Shown: positions 8,438 through 15,991, counted from the stretch's first letter. The stretch: 64,000 bases of DNA from Xenorhabdus poinarii G6 (GCF_000968175.1 NZ_FO704551.1:1922001-1986000), one strand, 5' to 3'. The notes: generated by a model from the letters alone, not told the origin. Numbers and translations are program-made.

Positions 8438-8548
8438 TTAGTTTCAAATGTTAATCAATTGTTAAGAATTATTCGCTTGTTTTTGAGTGGAGATAGGGTT
8501 ATTAGGTCTATCGTTCGTTGGTGTAGTCAGTGATATATGGTGAGTAAA

Positions 8549-8719
8549 ATGAAAAAATATCTTCTTCTTTGCCTAGTAGCAGGCTCGACTCTTTTAGCTT
8601 CGATGCAGACTTATGCTAATCTCTGCTTACCCTTTGCTTGGTCACCCATAGGATATGCAGAGTGTATAGCTACCTGTATTGTGGTAAATCCGGATCAACC
8701 GTTGAGTTACTGTGCATAA
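8549..8719 (+). CDS. Secreted cysteine-rich mini-protein
   Basis: This encodes 56 residues with a textbook Sec signal: MKKYLLLCLVAGSTLLASMQTYA, cleavage expected after A-Y/T-A near residue 23. The mature part is about 33 residues, NLCLPFAWSPIGYAEC then IATCIVVNPDQPLSYCA, with four Cys that could form two disulfides. GGTGAG lies four bases ahead of the chosen ATG; an in-frame ATG four codons earlier lacks a ribosome site. I do not know the family. It is on the opposite strand to the lysis cassette beside it and is followed by a GC-rich hairpin (8728-8753). Possible roles are a small toxin, a bacteriocin-like peptide or an envelope factor; none is demonstrated. Confidence 0.55.
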   Translation: MKKYLLLCLVAGSTLLASMQTYANLCLPFAWSPIGYAECIATCIVVNPDQPLSYCA

Positions 8720-8763
8720 TAACAATCAAGCAGGAGACAGGATGGCTCCTGCTTCCCCCAGTA

Positions 8764-9117
8764 TCATTCCTGAGGTTGCAGTCTGTTTTTGTCTATTTCC
8801 CTTATTGCCTGTTTATCCAGATTGCACTGTTCAATCACTGTCAGTAACTGTTCATTCAGTAACAAACTGTCACGCCATGTCATTGCATCGGGTATCACGG
8901 GCGGTAGGCAGTCAGTGAGCAGAGGCGCCGGAATGAGTATCAGTGGCAGCGGAACGTATTCGGTTCGCGTGTTGTTGCAACCGGATAGCAACCCCATCAG
9001 GCACAATGCGATTGGCGCAATCATGATTGGCAACCACGGTTTTGATGGCCGTTTGTCTCTGTTCAGAATCCACGGCTGACCGGTTCCGGTTTTCGCTATT
9101 AATTCGTGAGATGTCAT
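8764..9117 (-). CDS. Rz1-like outer-membrane spanin (o-spanin)
   Basis: The product carries a lipoprotein signal with lipobox LSGC (residues about 44-47 of the longest frame), followed by a Pro-rich stretch (TEYVPLPLILIPAPLL) and a short helical end. This matches o-spanins of the Rz1/LysC type, which sit in the outer membrane and fuse it to the inner membrane at the last step of phage lysis. The frame is embedded out of phase in the 3' half of the Rz-like gene, the standard arrangement. The true start may be internal, for example the Met at 9024. Confidence 0.65.
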   Translation of the reverse strand: MTSHELIAKTGTGQPWILNRDKRPSKPWLPIMIAPIALCLMGLLSGCNNTRTEYVPLPLILIPAPLLTDCLPPVIPDAMTWRDSLLLNEQLLTVIEQCNLDKQAIREIDKNRLQPQE

Positions 9118-9304
9118 TGAATAACCTGATGGATTGATAGGTGTTATCGGTGATGAGTTGCTGGCGTTGGTTTTGCTGTTTCAGTGAGGCATTTTGCTGA
9201 TTTAGGTGCTCGTTCTCTGCATACACTGAGTAGATGGCATGGACGACCATGCCTATCAGCCCGATACCAACTATCGCAGCCATCAATTTCATTTTCATTT
9301 TCAT
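8912..9304 (-). CDS. Rz-like inner-membrane spanin (i-spanin)
   Basis: A 130-residue protein with one amino-terminal membrane helix (LMAAIVGIGLIGMVVHAIYSV) and a long periplasmic helical region rich in Gln, Asn and Glu, likely coiled coil (ENEHLNQQNASLKQQNQRQQL). Its ATG overlaps the stop of the upstream muralytic gene as ATGA, so translation is probably coupled. It pairs with the embedded Rz1-like frame to span the periplasm during lysis. The Cys near residue 95 (HDCANR) is where disulfide-linked i-spanin dimers could form. Confidence 0.7.
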   Translation of the reverse strand: MKMKMKLMAAIVGIGLIGMVVHAIYSVYAENEHLNQQNASLKQQNQRQQLITDNTYQSIRLFNDISRINSENRNRSAVDSEQRQTAIKTVVANHDCANRIVPDGVAIRLQQHANRIRSAATDTHSGASAH

Positions 9305-9696
9305 AGCAATTCAAATGCCCGCGTGAAAACATTATCGGAATACGGCTGCTGACCGTTTTCCATCCGTATCATTGCCTTGACTAATGCAGTCATCGTTTCC
9401 TGATGGTTGACATCAATCACTGCATCACTGGCAATACCGACCGCCTGACTCACATAATTAATGTATGCCTCAGTGTCGTTTTCTATTTTTGGTGCCTAGC
9501 GGGAAATAAACTGACGGATCGTATTATCGCCATATTTGCGTTCGTAATTACGCAGAATTTTCAGCATCGCCCTGATGCCCCACGCCGGCGCCGTAAATTG
9601 ACAAAAATCATCGTCTGTCTGGTGCGCACGCAGCCCCTGCCATTTATCACCGTGGCGAATGTTGCCCGGATTGTGATTACGTACGCCTCTACTCAT
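9301..9696 (-). pseudogene. Phage muralytic/structural protein with NPGNIR motif, amber stop
   Basis: The frame encodes 131 residues if the TAG at 9496-9498 is read through: MSRGVRNHNPGNIRHGDKW, GIRAMLKILRNYERKYG, FISR, stop, APKIENDTEAYINYVSQAVG, ending RAFELL. The NPGNIR family is found in endolysin cassettes and as virion-associated lytic proteins. The family usually has Trp at the stop position (SRWAP), so one G-to-A change TGG to TAG explains it. Everything after the stop remains open and ends in ATGA overlap with the Rz-like gene, so the mutation is recent. The truncated product is 66 residues and presumably inactive. Confidence 0.7.
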
Positions 9697-10022
9697 CGGT
9701 TCGCCCCAAATTTATTTTTGAGAAAAATAAATACGGATTCGATAATCGCCCCAATTTTTTTGGTGCCTAAAAATCCGATGAACACACCAAAAAACTGCGC
9801 CAGACTGAGCGGCAAATTCGCATATTCCAGTGCGGTAATAATCCCAATACTGATAAACGAACAAATCGCCGCTTCAGCCAATGACGCCATCCAACCCGCA
9901 CCATTTCGTTTCTCACGCGTGAATGCGGTTACCGCCGCCAGCAGCATTCCCGCAATGAGCGGGGCATTTATCATTATCCAGTCCCAGGCATACGCCCAAA
10001 ACTCTGTGTTTTTTTCAGTCAT
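9693..10022 (-). CDS. Phage holin
   Basis: A 109-residue membrane protein with three hydrophobic segments: WIMINAPLIAGMLLAAVTAF, MASLAEAAICSFISIGIITAL and LAQFFGVFIGFLGTKKIGAII, and a basic tail. Size, topology and position first in a lysis cassette identify it as a class I-type holin that would permeabilise the inner membrane for the downstream muralytic enzyme. Of several in-frame ATGs, 10022 is chosen because GGGGTGG lies nine bases ahead. Its stop overlaps the next gene's start by four bases. With the muralytic gene broken, the cassette probably cannot complete lysis. Confidence 0.75.
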   Translation of the reverse strand: MTEKNTEFWAYAWDWIMINAPLIAGMLLAAVTAFTREKRNGAGWMASLAEAAICSFISIGIITALEYANLPLSLAQFFGVFIGFLGTKKIGAIIESVFIFLKNKFGANR

Positions 10023-10136
10023 GCGCATATTCCACCCCATCTGAACAATGGGCGTCCGTGGGGTGAGATAGTCGCCCCTGTGAGTTGAGTTAATAGGTTG
10101 CTAGAAGAAATGCGTGGATACGGAGGTACTGAGAGT

Positions 10137-10200
10137 GATTGCGGTGGCAAATTAGGTAACAAAAAAGGCCACTCCATGCGCAGCCTTGAATTTGAACTAG
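10137..10200 (-). repeat. Extra copy of the Tad2-like 3' flank with terminator hairpin
   Basis: This stretch closely resembles 53848-53900, which lies just after the second Tad2-like gene: both read CAAATTAGGTAA, a run of A, GGCCAC, a loop, then GCAGCCTTGAATT. On the minus strand it folds as AAGGCTGC/GTGGCCTT followed by TTTTTT, an intrinsic terminator. Here it is 420 bp away from the first Tad2-like gene, which has its own different terminator. Confidence 0.5.
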
Positions 10201-10288
10201 TCGGTCTCACCGACAGGTTGAGTTGTTCGGAATGACCGAACATGTGATACTCATGCTAGATTTTAACATTTAATACAAAAGGATTTTT

Positions 10289-10483
10289 ATGCAACCGAAC
10301 GATAAAAACCCACTCAAACAAAAGTCATTTAAATTCATTCTTGCCGGTGTGATATTACTTTTTATGGCGAGTATTAGATTTATTCAATATGATGATTTTT
10401 TACTGGGTACCGTCGAAAGCTTATTGGCTATTGGGCTTGTTCTCTTTGGGCTTAAATTGAAAAAAGGCGAAAATAAAAAGTAG
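10289..10483 (+). CDS. Small two-helix membrane protein, unknown
   Basis: A 64-residue protein starting at an ATG with AAAGGA seven bases upstream. It has a basic polar start (MQPNDKNPLKQKSF), two hydrophobic segments (FILAGVILLFMASIRFI and TVESLLAIGLVLFGLKL) and a basic tail. I do not recognise the family. It faces opposite to the holin and the Tad2-like gene that flank it, so it has its own promoter and looks like an inserted moron. It might be an antiholin or superinfection-exclusion type protein, but nothing in the sequence proves it. Confidence 0.5.
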   Translation: MQPNDKNPLKQKSFKFILAGVILLFMASIRFIQYDDFLLGTVESLLAIGLVLFGLKLKKGENKK

Positions 10484-10572
10484 ACTACTAGATTCCCTCG
10501 AATTCGGGGGAATTATGTTGACCTGCCCCCGATCGGATTCAGCCATACCCATTGTTGATTACGGGTAGAAAT

Positions 10573-10599
10573 GAAAAAGCCCCGCGAGTGCGAGGCCTT
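10573..10599 (-). terminator. Intrinsic terminator of the first Tad2-like gene
   Basis: Read on the minus strand, AAGGCCTCGC-ACT-CGCGGGGCTT is followed by TTTCAT: a GC-rich hairpin with G-U pairs and a short U run, 19 bases after the stop of the Tad2-like gene. Confidence 0.6.
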
Positions 10600-10617
10600 G
10601 AGATTCAGGGTGTAGAT

Positions 10618-11337
10618 TTATTTCCAGTTGAAGAAAAAATGCAGCGTATTACCTACGTTTTGTTTCAGTAGGTCGCCTAGTTGTTTTGCGCCGTCAGAGG
10701 TATAGACGAAATCAGTTGTAGACTTTGAGGTTGAGCCAAGATTATACGTTAAACCATTCGCCGTTACTTCAAGAGCTTTACTCCCTAAGTCTGGTTGGTT
10801 TTGGGTGTCAACTAGCAATACTATATTATCAAAAGTACCGATAGTGCTTTCATATAACCTGAAATCTGAGATACCCCCAACACCTATGGTGCTTTGAAGA
10901 TTGGTCAGAACACCAAAAGTAGATTCACCCGAACTTAAATCCCCCGCTTTGGTCATATACCCCCAATCTTGACTCTCACCATTACCATACTTGCTAGTCC
11001 CTATCTCAAGATCAAAAGACAGCATACAACCCATCTTTGTCCAATCACAAGCCAGCATGTCTTGTTGCTCAGGATTCCAAGCAAAAGTTCCCTCTTTATT
11101 TCCCTGTTTAACAGCCTGGTCATCTTTTCCAATATTATCGCCGTAAATGTAGGTATTAGCATCCCAGACATTACGACGTACATTATTCCCCAAATACACT
11201 TGAATCATTGCCCAAGGGAAAGAACCGACTGGCGCAGATACATCATTGTCAATTTTATAACTGACAGTAACATGAGCTTTATATTGCTCAGGATCAAACG
11301 GGCATTGTTTATTATCCAGCTTATTAACCTCAGACAT
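10618..11337 (-). CDS. Tad2-like (DUF2829-like) domain protein, prophage copy
   Basis: A 239-residue acidic soluble protein. Residues about 38-105 fit the DUF2829/Tad2 pattern: PWAMIQVYLGNNVRRNVWD, an aromatic-Ile strand (TYIYGD), then W.P....MLACDW. In phages, Tad2 proteins bind the cyclic ADP-ribose signal of Thoeris defence. The carboxyl 130 residues (LSFDLEIGTSKYGNG, LTNLQSTIGVGG, TTDFVYTSDGAKQLGDLL, FFFNWK) form a second domain that I do not recognise. It lies between Q and holin, the moron slot of lambdoid phages. A paralogue sits at 53918-54640 in the flagellar region. Anti-defence, nucleotide binding or an abundant inclusion-type protein are all possible; the domain call is from memory. 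Confidence 0.55.
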   Translation of the reverse strand: MSEVNKLDNKQCPFDPEQYKAHVTVSYKIDNDVSAPVGSFPWAMIQVYLGNNVRRNVWDANTYIYGDNIGKDDQAVKQGNKEGTFAWNPEQQDMLACDWTKMGCMLSFDLEIGTSKYGNGESQDWGYMTKAGDLSSGESTFGVLTNLQSTIGVGGISDFRLYESTIGTFDNIVLLVDTQNQPDLGSKALEVTANGLTYNLGSTSKSTTDFVYTSDGAKQLGDLLKQNVGNTLHFFFNWK

Positions 11338-11572
11338 AAATCCCTCACTTTATTATTCGTTAGTGGTCATTTCATCCTACTGCTAAGCCAGTTAATATTA
11401 CTTAGGTTGTGTTTTTATCTCAATTTAACATCCGTTAACAGAATTAATACGCATTAAAATAGGGTTTCGTATTATAAAATATTCCTATTAGTCGAGTACG
11501 TGATTCTGTGAGTTGTAAATTCAAATTTTACTGCTAATTCTGAATATCCCGTGTTGGATATAGAGCAATAAA
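11338..11572 (-). promoter_or_regulatory. Conserved upstream region of Tad2-like gene, copy 1
   Basis: The 235 bases ahead of this gene are about 90 percent the same as those ahead of the second Tad2-like gene (54641-54875), with the first 67 bases next to the start codon identical. GAGGG lies four bases before the ATG. The AT-rich middle probably contains the promoter, but I cannot choose one pair of boxes with confidence. No coding frame explains the conservation. Confidence 0.55.
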
Positions 11573-11624
11573 AAAACTCCGCCGAGGCGAGGCCTGATAA
11601 TTCTATTCTGTTTCAATGAGAGGC

Positions 11625-11657
11625 AATAACCCATCGTTAGAGTAACGATGGGTTATT
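11625..11657. terminator. Perfect 15-bp inverted repeat, likely bidirectional terminator
   Basis: AATAACCCATCGTTA, a three-base loop, and its exact reverse complement form a very stable hairpin about 40 bases after the Q-like gene. The AT ends give short U-rich tails on both strands, so it would stop transcription from either side. Confidence 0.6.
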
Positions 11658-11697
11658 TTATTCAACAAATCAACATTAAAGTTCCACAAAAATTTTA

Positions 11698-12093
11698 TTA
11701 AGAGAAATTAATTTCTCTTTTTGTGATTTTTGATAGAACAAAATCAGCAACAGCCTCCTCTGTAAAACACTCCTCTATCAGCGATTCATAGAAGGGCTTA
11801 AAATTTCGTGACCATGTTGGCTGGCTTATTTCTATCACCGAGTCGCAAATGGCCCTTCTAACTTCTTCGGCTGGCAACCGAGAGTAACCGCGTCCTGAGC
11901 ATTTAGGGCAGGTTTTATAAACCGGAATACCGATCAACTCAGTTTGTGTTTTATCCAATACCTCTCCGCGACCGTTGCAACGGCAGGAATGGCGAACAGT
12001 CGATTTTCCCTTACATGTCGGGCAGACTACTTTTACAACCTCACGTATCTCTCGCAACTTCTCATATGATGATGGGGTAATTTTCAACCCCAT
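11698..12093 (-). pseudogene. Phage antitermination protein Q, N-truncated
   Basis: The 131 residues match the carboxyl part of Q-type late antiterminators with a DnaJ-like zinc-binding region: CPTCKGKS, CRCNGRGEV, then IPVYKTCPKCSGRGYSRLP, followed by helices (VRRAICDSVIEI, FYESLIEECFTEEAVADFVL). Q binds near the late promoter and lets polymerase read into lysis and morphogenesis genes. The usual amino-terminal domain is missing because the IS630 element lies directly upstream; the ATG used here, 12091-12093, is formed by the IS terminal bases. The gene points toward the Tad2-like gene and lysis cassette, as expected for a lambdoid layout. Confidence 0.65.
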
Positions 12094-13005
12094 ATAGCAG
12101 AATCATAATACTATGTCATAATGTCTGTGACTTCCAATAACAAGGCAGAATTGAGATGGGTTACAGTCTGGATTTCCGAAAAAGAGTACGGGCATACAAA
12201 GACAAACATTCATTGACATTCGAGCAAACAAGCAACCACTTTGAGGTTTCTATCCGCACCTTGTTTCGGTGGAGTCACAAAATAGCGCCCTGTATGACGC
12301 GTGATAAACCGCCCACTAAAATTAGTGACGAGGCACTTATCGCCGATGTCCGAAATGACCCCGATGACTATCAATGGGAAAGGGCAAAACGGCTGGGCGT
12401 CTCACAATCAGCTATCCATTACGCCTTGAAACGGCTGAATATCACCGTCAAAAAAAAGCTAAAACACCCCAAAGCTGACGCACAGGCTCGTCAGGCGTTT
12501 GTCGAGCGTATCCGCCACTATGAACACGCGGGCAAATCGATTGTTTATCTGGATGAAAGCGGTTTTGCGCAGTCTATGCCACGCACACACGGTTATTCGG
12601 CGAAAGGGCTGCGGTGTTTCGGCACACACGACTGGCACGCTAAAAGTCGCATTAATGCCATTGGCGCCATCATCAAAAAGACCTTCATCACCTTAAGCTT
12701 GTTTGCAGAGAGCATTAATGCGGATGTTTTTCATGCCTGGATGACCCAAGATTTATTGCCAAAGCTCCCAAGCCGGACAGTAATTGTCATGGATAATGCC
12801 TCATTCCATAAACGAAATGACACGATAAAAGCGATAGCAGACCACGGATGCCAATTGGAGTGGTTACCTGCTTACAGTCCGGATTTGAATCCCATCGAAC
12901 ACAAATGGGCCGAAGTAAAAGCGATAAGAAGACGTGAAAGATGTTCAATTGATGAGTTGTTTATGGAACATGTGGAGCATGCCTAATTATATTGATTTAG
13001 CTATA
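12093..13005 (+). mobile_element. IS630-family insertion sequence
   Basis: The left end reads TATAGCAGAATCA and the right end, read in reverse, starts CTATAGCTAAATCA; both lie at TA dinucleotides as expected for IS630 insertion. The element carries one transposase gene and is followed directly by the 3' end of a related copy. Confidence 0.65.
12156..12986 (+). CDS. IS630-family transposase
   Basis: A 276-residue transposase of the Tc1/mariner-like IS630 family. The amino part holds two helix-turn-helix units (FEQTSNHFEVSIRTLFRW and AKRLGVSQSAIHYALKRL). The DDE catalytic residues appear in IVYLDESGF, VIVMDNASFHKR and LPAYSPDLNPIEHKWAE. No frameshift is needed to read it. The last residues (MEHVEHA) are slightly different from the neighbouring partial copy, so the two are separate lineages rather than a simple tandem duplication. 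Confidence 0.85.
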   Translation: MGYSLDFRKRVRAYKDKHSLTFEQTSNHFEVSIRTLFRWSHKIAPCMTRDKPPTKISDEALIADVRNDPDDYQWERAKRLGVSQSAIHYALKRLNITVKKKLKHPKADAQARQAFVERIRHYEHAGKSIVYLDESGFAQSMPRTHGYSAKGLRCFGTHDWHAKSRINAIGAIIKKTFITLSLFAESINADVFHAWMTQDLLPKLPSRTVIVMDNASFHKRNDTIKAIADHGCQLEWLPAYSPDLNPIEHKWAEVKAIRRRERCSIDELFMEHVEHA

Positions 13006-13175
13006 GCAGACAGCAGATGTCAACTGGAATGGCTTCCCGCTTATAGTCCGGATTTAAACCCTATAGAACACAAATGGGGCGGAGCAAAAGCGATAAGGAG
13101 GCAAAAAAGAGGTTCAGTTGATGAGTTGTTTACGGAGCATATTAAATATGTCAGGTTATGTTGATTCTGCTATAT
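13006..13175 (+). pseudogene. 3' end of a second IS630 element
   Basis: About 170 bases repeat the transposase end: CQLEWLPAYSPDLNPIEHKW, then a changed GGAKAIRRQKRGSVDELF and a different tail, followed by a terminal repeat TGATTCTGCTATA at 13162-13174. This outer end matches the left end of the complete copy better than that copy's own right end does, so the full element may have inserted into, or recombined with, an older IS630. Confidence 0.6.
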
Positions 13176-13571
13176 GACCTGCTCCCCGTTGATTAACACA
13201 CGGCAATGTTAGTAATGCACCCTCGGCGGTGAAAACAGTTTCGTACTTCCGCTTTTCGCTCATAACCGCCCAAATACCTTCCTGTAGAAGGCACAAAGCC
13301 AGAAGAGAACGTTCTCTACTATGTCTTATTTACTGTATTTACATCCTTTTCTGTTTGAGGGGGCGTACTGCCAGAGCAAGTGATGGCTAATACAACGAAG
13401 GTTTAGATAAAAACTTTTATTTCCTACCCCTTAAAAATCTTTTTCACCCTCTCAGTTATCCACCCTCTGCACAATACCCTGAAAGCCTTGCTACATCTGG
13501 GTTTGATACAATTAATATGATATTCACTAACTGTATCATCTGTTCACCCATTTTTTACACTAATGAAGAGA

Positions 13572-13609
13572 ATGTATAGTTGATGTATAGTTAAAAAATA
13601 ACTATACAT
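13572..13609. repeat. Iteron-like repeats (ATGTATAGTT) by D5 primase remnant 1
   Basis: ATGTATAGTT occurs directly twice at 13572-13581 and 13583-13592 and inverted at 13600-13609, with a related GGTGTATAGAA at 13648. The region 13176-13680 holds no gene; it also contains the 14-bp palindrome AGAGAACGTTCTCT at 13304-13317. The block lies just past the primase 3' end, like the cluster at 22.6 kb, and could be the origin of the lost element. Confidence 0.45.
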
Positions 13610-13680
13610 CTATTATTTTATTTTAAATACAGTAGGATAATTAAAATGGTGTATAGAATGCAGACCTAAAACCAAAAGTT

Positions 13681-14569
13681 TTATGCAGGTGATTTAAAGT
13701 CTCGACACTCAGGCACAGAAGGTAGCCATTCTTCTGCTTCTTCCGATAACTCGACGTTATAAGAGTAACCTTTCTTGGTACGCATTTTCCGATACTCTTT
13801 CCGGTATTCCAGCATAATTTTGGGAAGTGATTCACCAAACTTAGTCAGTGTTAACGGACGTTCAAAGCCGTGCGCTTCCATAAAAGAAAGATAAGCATGA
13901 TATAAATACATTCTCGGTGCCCGTGGGCTGATATTCTTATTGCCCATCTTCATACCGGTAACATCATTGGCGGATACCAAATAACCACAAAAGCGATACA
14001 ATGGATCGGAATGACTCTTTACCGTTAACGCTTCGTTCGAGTCACGTTGCATCTGTAGCAGTTTTTTAGCCTTATCCTGGTCGGCAAATTCGTTTAATAA
14101 ATGACGGATAATCACCGGCAGTTCCCGACTGATTTTCTCCGGCAACTGCGGGTCTTTCTCGGATTCTTTGACCGGAATATTAAACGGGGAATATCACCCG
14201 CCGCCGTGCAATGCCGCCATTGCGCTCTGTAAAGCTCATGGGTTCGTTATTGGTGGCTAATATTACGGCTTTAATGATGGTAGAAAATTGCTTCTCATAT
14301 TTTCCGTCAACTTCAATCAGATCGCCGCCGGTAATGGCCTTAATGCCTGCGCCTTCACCAACATATTTAACCTGATCGGGCAGCGTAATTAAGCTCTTGC
14401 CGACAAACTGATAACGGCCTCTGGCCTCATCCAGCGCTCTCATATTGCCACTGGCGGTATTGTGCTCTCCCGCCAGTAAGGTGGCGATATATGTAAATAC
14501 GCTTTTACCGCTGCCAATCTGCTGCCAATTTTGAATTTTCGTGCAGTTTAAAACCAAGAAAAAAGCCAC
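13681..14569 (-). pseudogene. D5-type phage/satellite primase-helicase remnant 1
   Basis: Two frames together make the carboxyl half of a D5/P4-alpha-like SF3 helicase: GSGKSVFTYIATLLAG (Walker A), LDEARGRYQFVGKSLITLPDQ (Walker B region), AVILATNNEPMSFTERNGGIARRRVIFP (arginine-finger region), then a frame change at a CCCC run near 14175 and LPEKISRELPVIIRHLLNEFAD to LSEEAEEWLPSVPE. One extra C explains the break. The primase half is missing because the sequence is cut just upstream of the Walker A motif, 35 bases before the att-like repeat. It has a close paralogue fragment at 22825-23265. Confidence 0.7.
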
Positions 14570-14624
14570 CTTACGGTGGCTCTTTTTATCCCCTAACTCA
14601 CTGTATTATCAGTGAATTTTATAT
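14556..14624. repeat. Left att-like repeat (tRNA-Leu terminator copy)
   Basis: These 69 bases match 34207-34275 with about four differences, three of them in the loop of the terminator hairpin GCCACC-GGTGGC. Beyond 14624 similarity continues weakly into the tRNA-Leu 3' end (GGCGGGACT). It is therefore the displaced copy of the tRNA-Leu 3' region made when the right-hand element integrated. Confidence 0.75.
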
Positions 14625-14896
14625 TTCCAAGGCGGGACTAGTAAGTTAAGTTAGTTAATTGAATTAGTTGGATTTATTTGGATTTATTTTTACTTATTTA
14701 TTTTATGCCCCTTTTTGTGCCCCTGCTTGATGCTACTTTGCAAATTCAACTTAGAGAGTCATACTTATTATGTTTATGTGAACTCCAGCTTGATTTATAC
14801 CTAGAGTTAATAAGTAATCATATCAATGGTAACTTAAATCAGACCATCAACTGGCTCTGTTTTGAGATACTCCGCTGCTTACGGCGTGGTTGTTCA

Positions 14897-15166
14897 TTAT
14901 CTAACGTAAGAATTACGAAGCGTTCCTAGCAAAGTTAGTCCATGTACATTAGCATTCCCATCACCACTGACTAAGACAAATTGTGTATTACTGCCAGATA
15001 AAGAAGGGTAAATTCTGTTAGTTAAAAACTCACTAACAGTTGTAGAGTCAGAAGCTCGGCGTTGATATGGATAATCAGGTAAAGTTAAATTACCATTTCC
15101 TCTTATAACAAGTCGAACTCCTTCAATACCAAAAACTTGACGTTCAAAATCATATACAGATGCCAT
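14897..15166 (-). CDS. Unknown small protein at left end of the satellite
   Basis: An 89-residue protein starting at an ATG (15166) with GGAG seven bases ahead; an ATG four codons earlier has no ribosome site. Sequence features: VYDFERQVFGIEGVRLVIRG, then an Asp-Tyr-Pro turn, SDSTTVSEFLTNRIYPSL and FVLVSGDGNANVHGLTLLGTL. It looks like a mixed alpha/beta soluble protein with a Gly-rich last third. I do not recognise a family. It is the first gene inside the left att-like repeat, next to a long AT-rich region, a place where satellites often carry accessory genes. Confidence 0.45.
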   Translation of the reverse strand: MASVYDFERQVFGIEGVRLVIRGNGNLTLPDYPYQRRASDSTTVSEFLTNRIYPSLSGSNTQFVLVSGDGNANVHGLTLLGTLRNSYVR

Positions 15167-15560
15167 TTTGCTCTCCATTTTATTGATTTTAAGGCAATAC
15201 TAATCCCGTAATTGCTTGTGGTTGTTACCCTAGATCTTAAAAGCGAATGAGCACTAGATCTAAGCGTAATCTAAACAATCACTCAATTCAGTTTGTACTT
15301 ACTGAGCATTAAAATCAATGGCTATTCACTGTTTATTTTACATTAATAATGGCATTATTTTTGGTTTATTTTAAGGTTATTGTGGTTTTTTTCATCTCAT
15401 TGCACTCGATTTATGAATTTTTTTTGCAGAAAATAGCCACATTATCGTGATAATTTACAGATTTTAAGTATTAATTTGAAGGTATTAATTTTTATGATAA
15501 GAATGATTTTTTATCTTAAAAGAGCTATCTATGTATTTACAACAAAATTACGCTGGTTTA

Positions 15561-15593
15561 TTAATGTAACTTATTGAAAATAAGTTACATTAA
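15561..15593. other. Perfect 14-bp inverted repeat in an AT-rich gap
   Basis: TTAATGTAACTTAT, loop TGAAA, ATAAGTTACATTAA. There is no U tract, so an operator or bidirectional stem is as likely as a terminator. The rest of the gap 15167-15727 is very AT-rich and shows no gene; CTAGATCT occurs twice near 15230-15265. Confidence 0.4.
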
Positions 15594-15727
15594 AGACCTA
15601 AAATTACAATAAAAACAAAAATTATTTAATGGATTAAATTGTGACTCGGCTCACAACTATAAGTTAGATGATGATGCGTGAAATGGTGGAATTATTTTTC
15701 TCAAATGTGAGGCTTATATATAAAAAA

Positions 15728-15991
15728 TTACTCTAAAGCTTTGCTGCGAATTTTGCGCTCGATGAACTGACCGTTCATATCAAAATACCGACTAGGCCAG
15801 ATTTCTGAGGGATGAATTCCGAGATAATTTGCAATAATCCATTCGCCTTTAGGCCACGGACGAGAAAGTGTATTTGCTAATGTCGATGAACTGAGTCCTG
15901 CTTCACGAGAGACTGCCGCTAAAGTTGTACCGCGCTTACGTAATGCAGCAATAATATCGGCTTGATGCCAGTCATTTTTAACGTTATTCAT
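15728..15991 (-). CDS. Ner/Nlp-family transcription regulator
   Basis: An 87-residue DNA-binding protein of the Ner/SfsB (Nlp) family: DWHQADIIAALRKRGTTLAAVSREAGLSSSTLANTLSRPWPKGEWIIANYLGIHPSEIWPSRY. The helix-turn-helix is at about residues 20-45 and the PWPKGEWIIA and PSEIWPSRY motifs are family hallmarks. In Mu, Ner represses early transcription; in P4-like satellites such proteins sit beside the immunity region. The ATG at 15991 is chosen to fit family length; a GTG-rich extension lies upstream. Upstream lies a structured, gene-free region (16035-16149) that may be its control region. Confidence 0.8.
   Translation of the reverse strand: MNNVKNDWHQADIIAALRKRGTTLAAVSREAGLSSSTLANTLSRPWPKGEWIIANYLGIHPSEIWPSRYFDMNGQFIERKIRSKALE

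Noticed and set aside
8728..8753. Intrinsic terminator after the secreted mini-protein
   Set aside because: The hairpin AAGCAGGAG/CTCCTGCTT is good but is followed by CCCCCAG on one strand and no U run on the other, so it is noted only as a hairpin.
14640..14896. Integrase tail at the left end (VASSRGTKRGIK on the minus strand)
   Set aside because: A dozen residues are too few to claim an integrase remnant, though the place is plausible.
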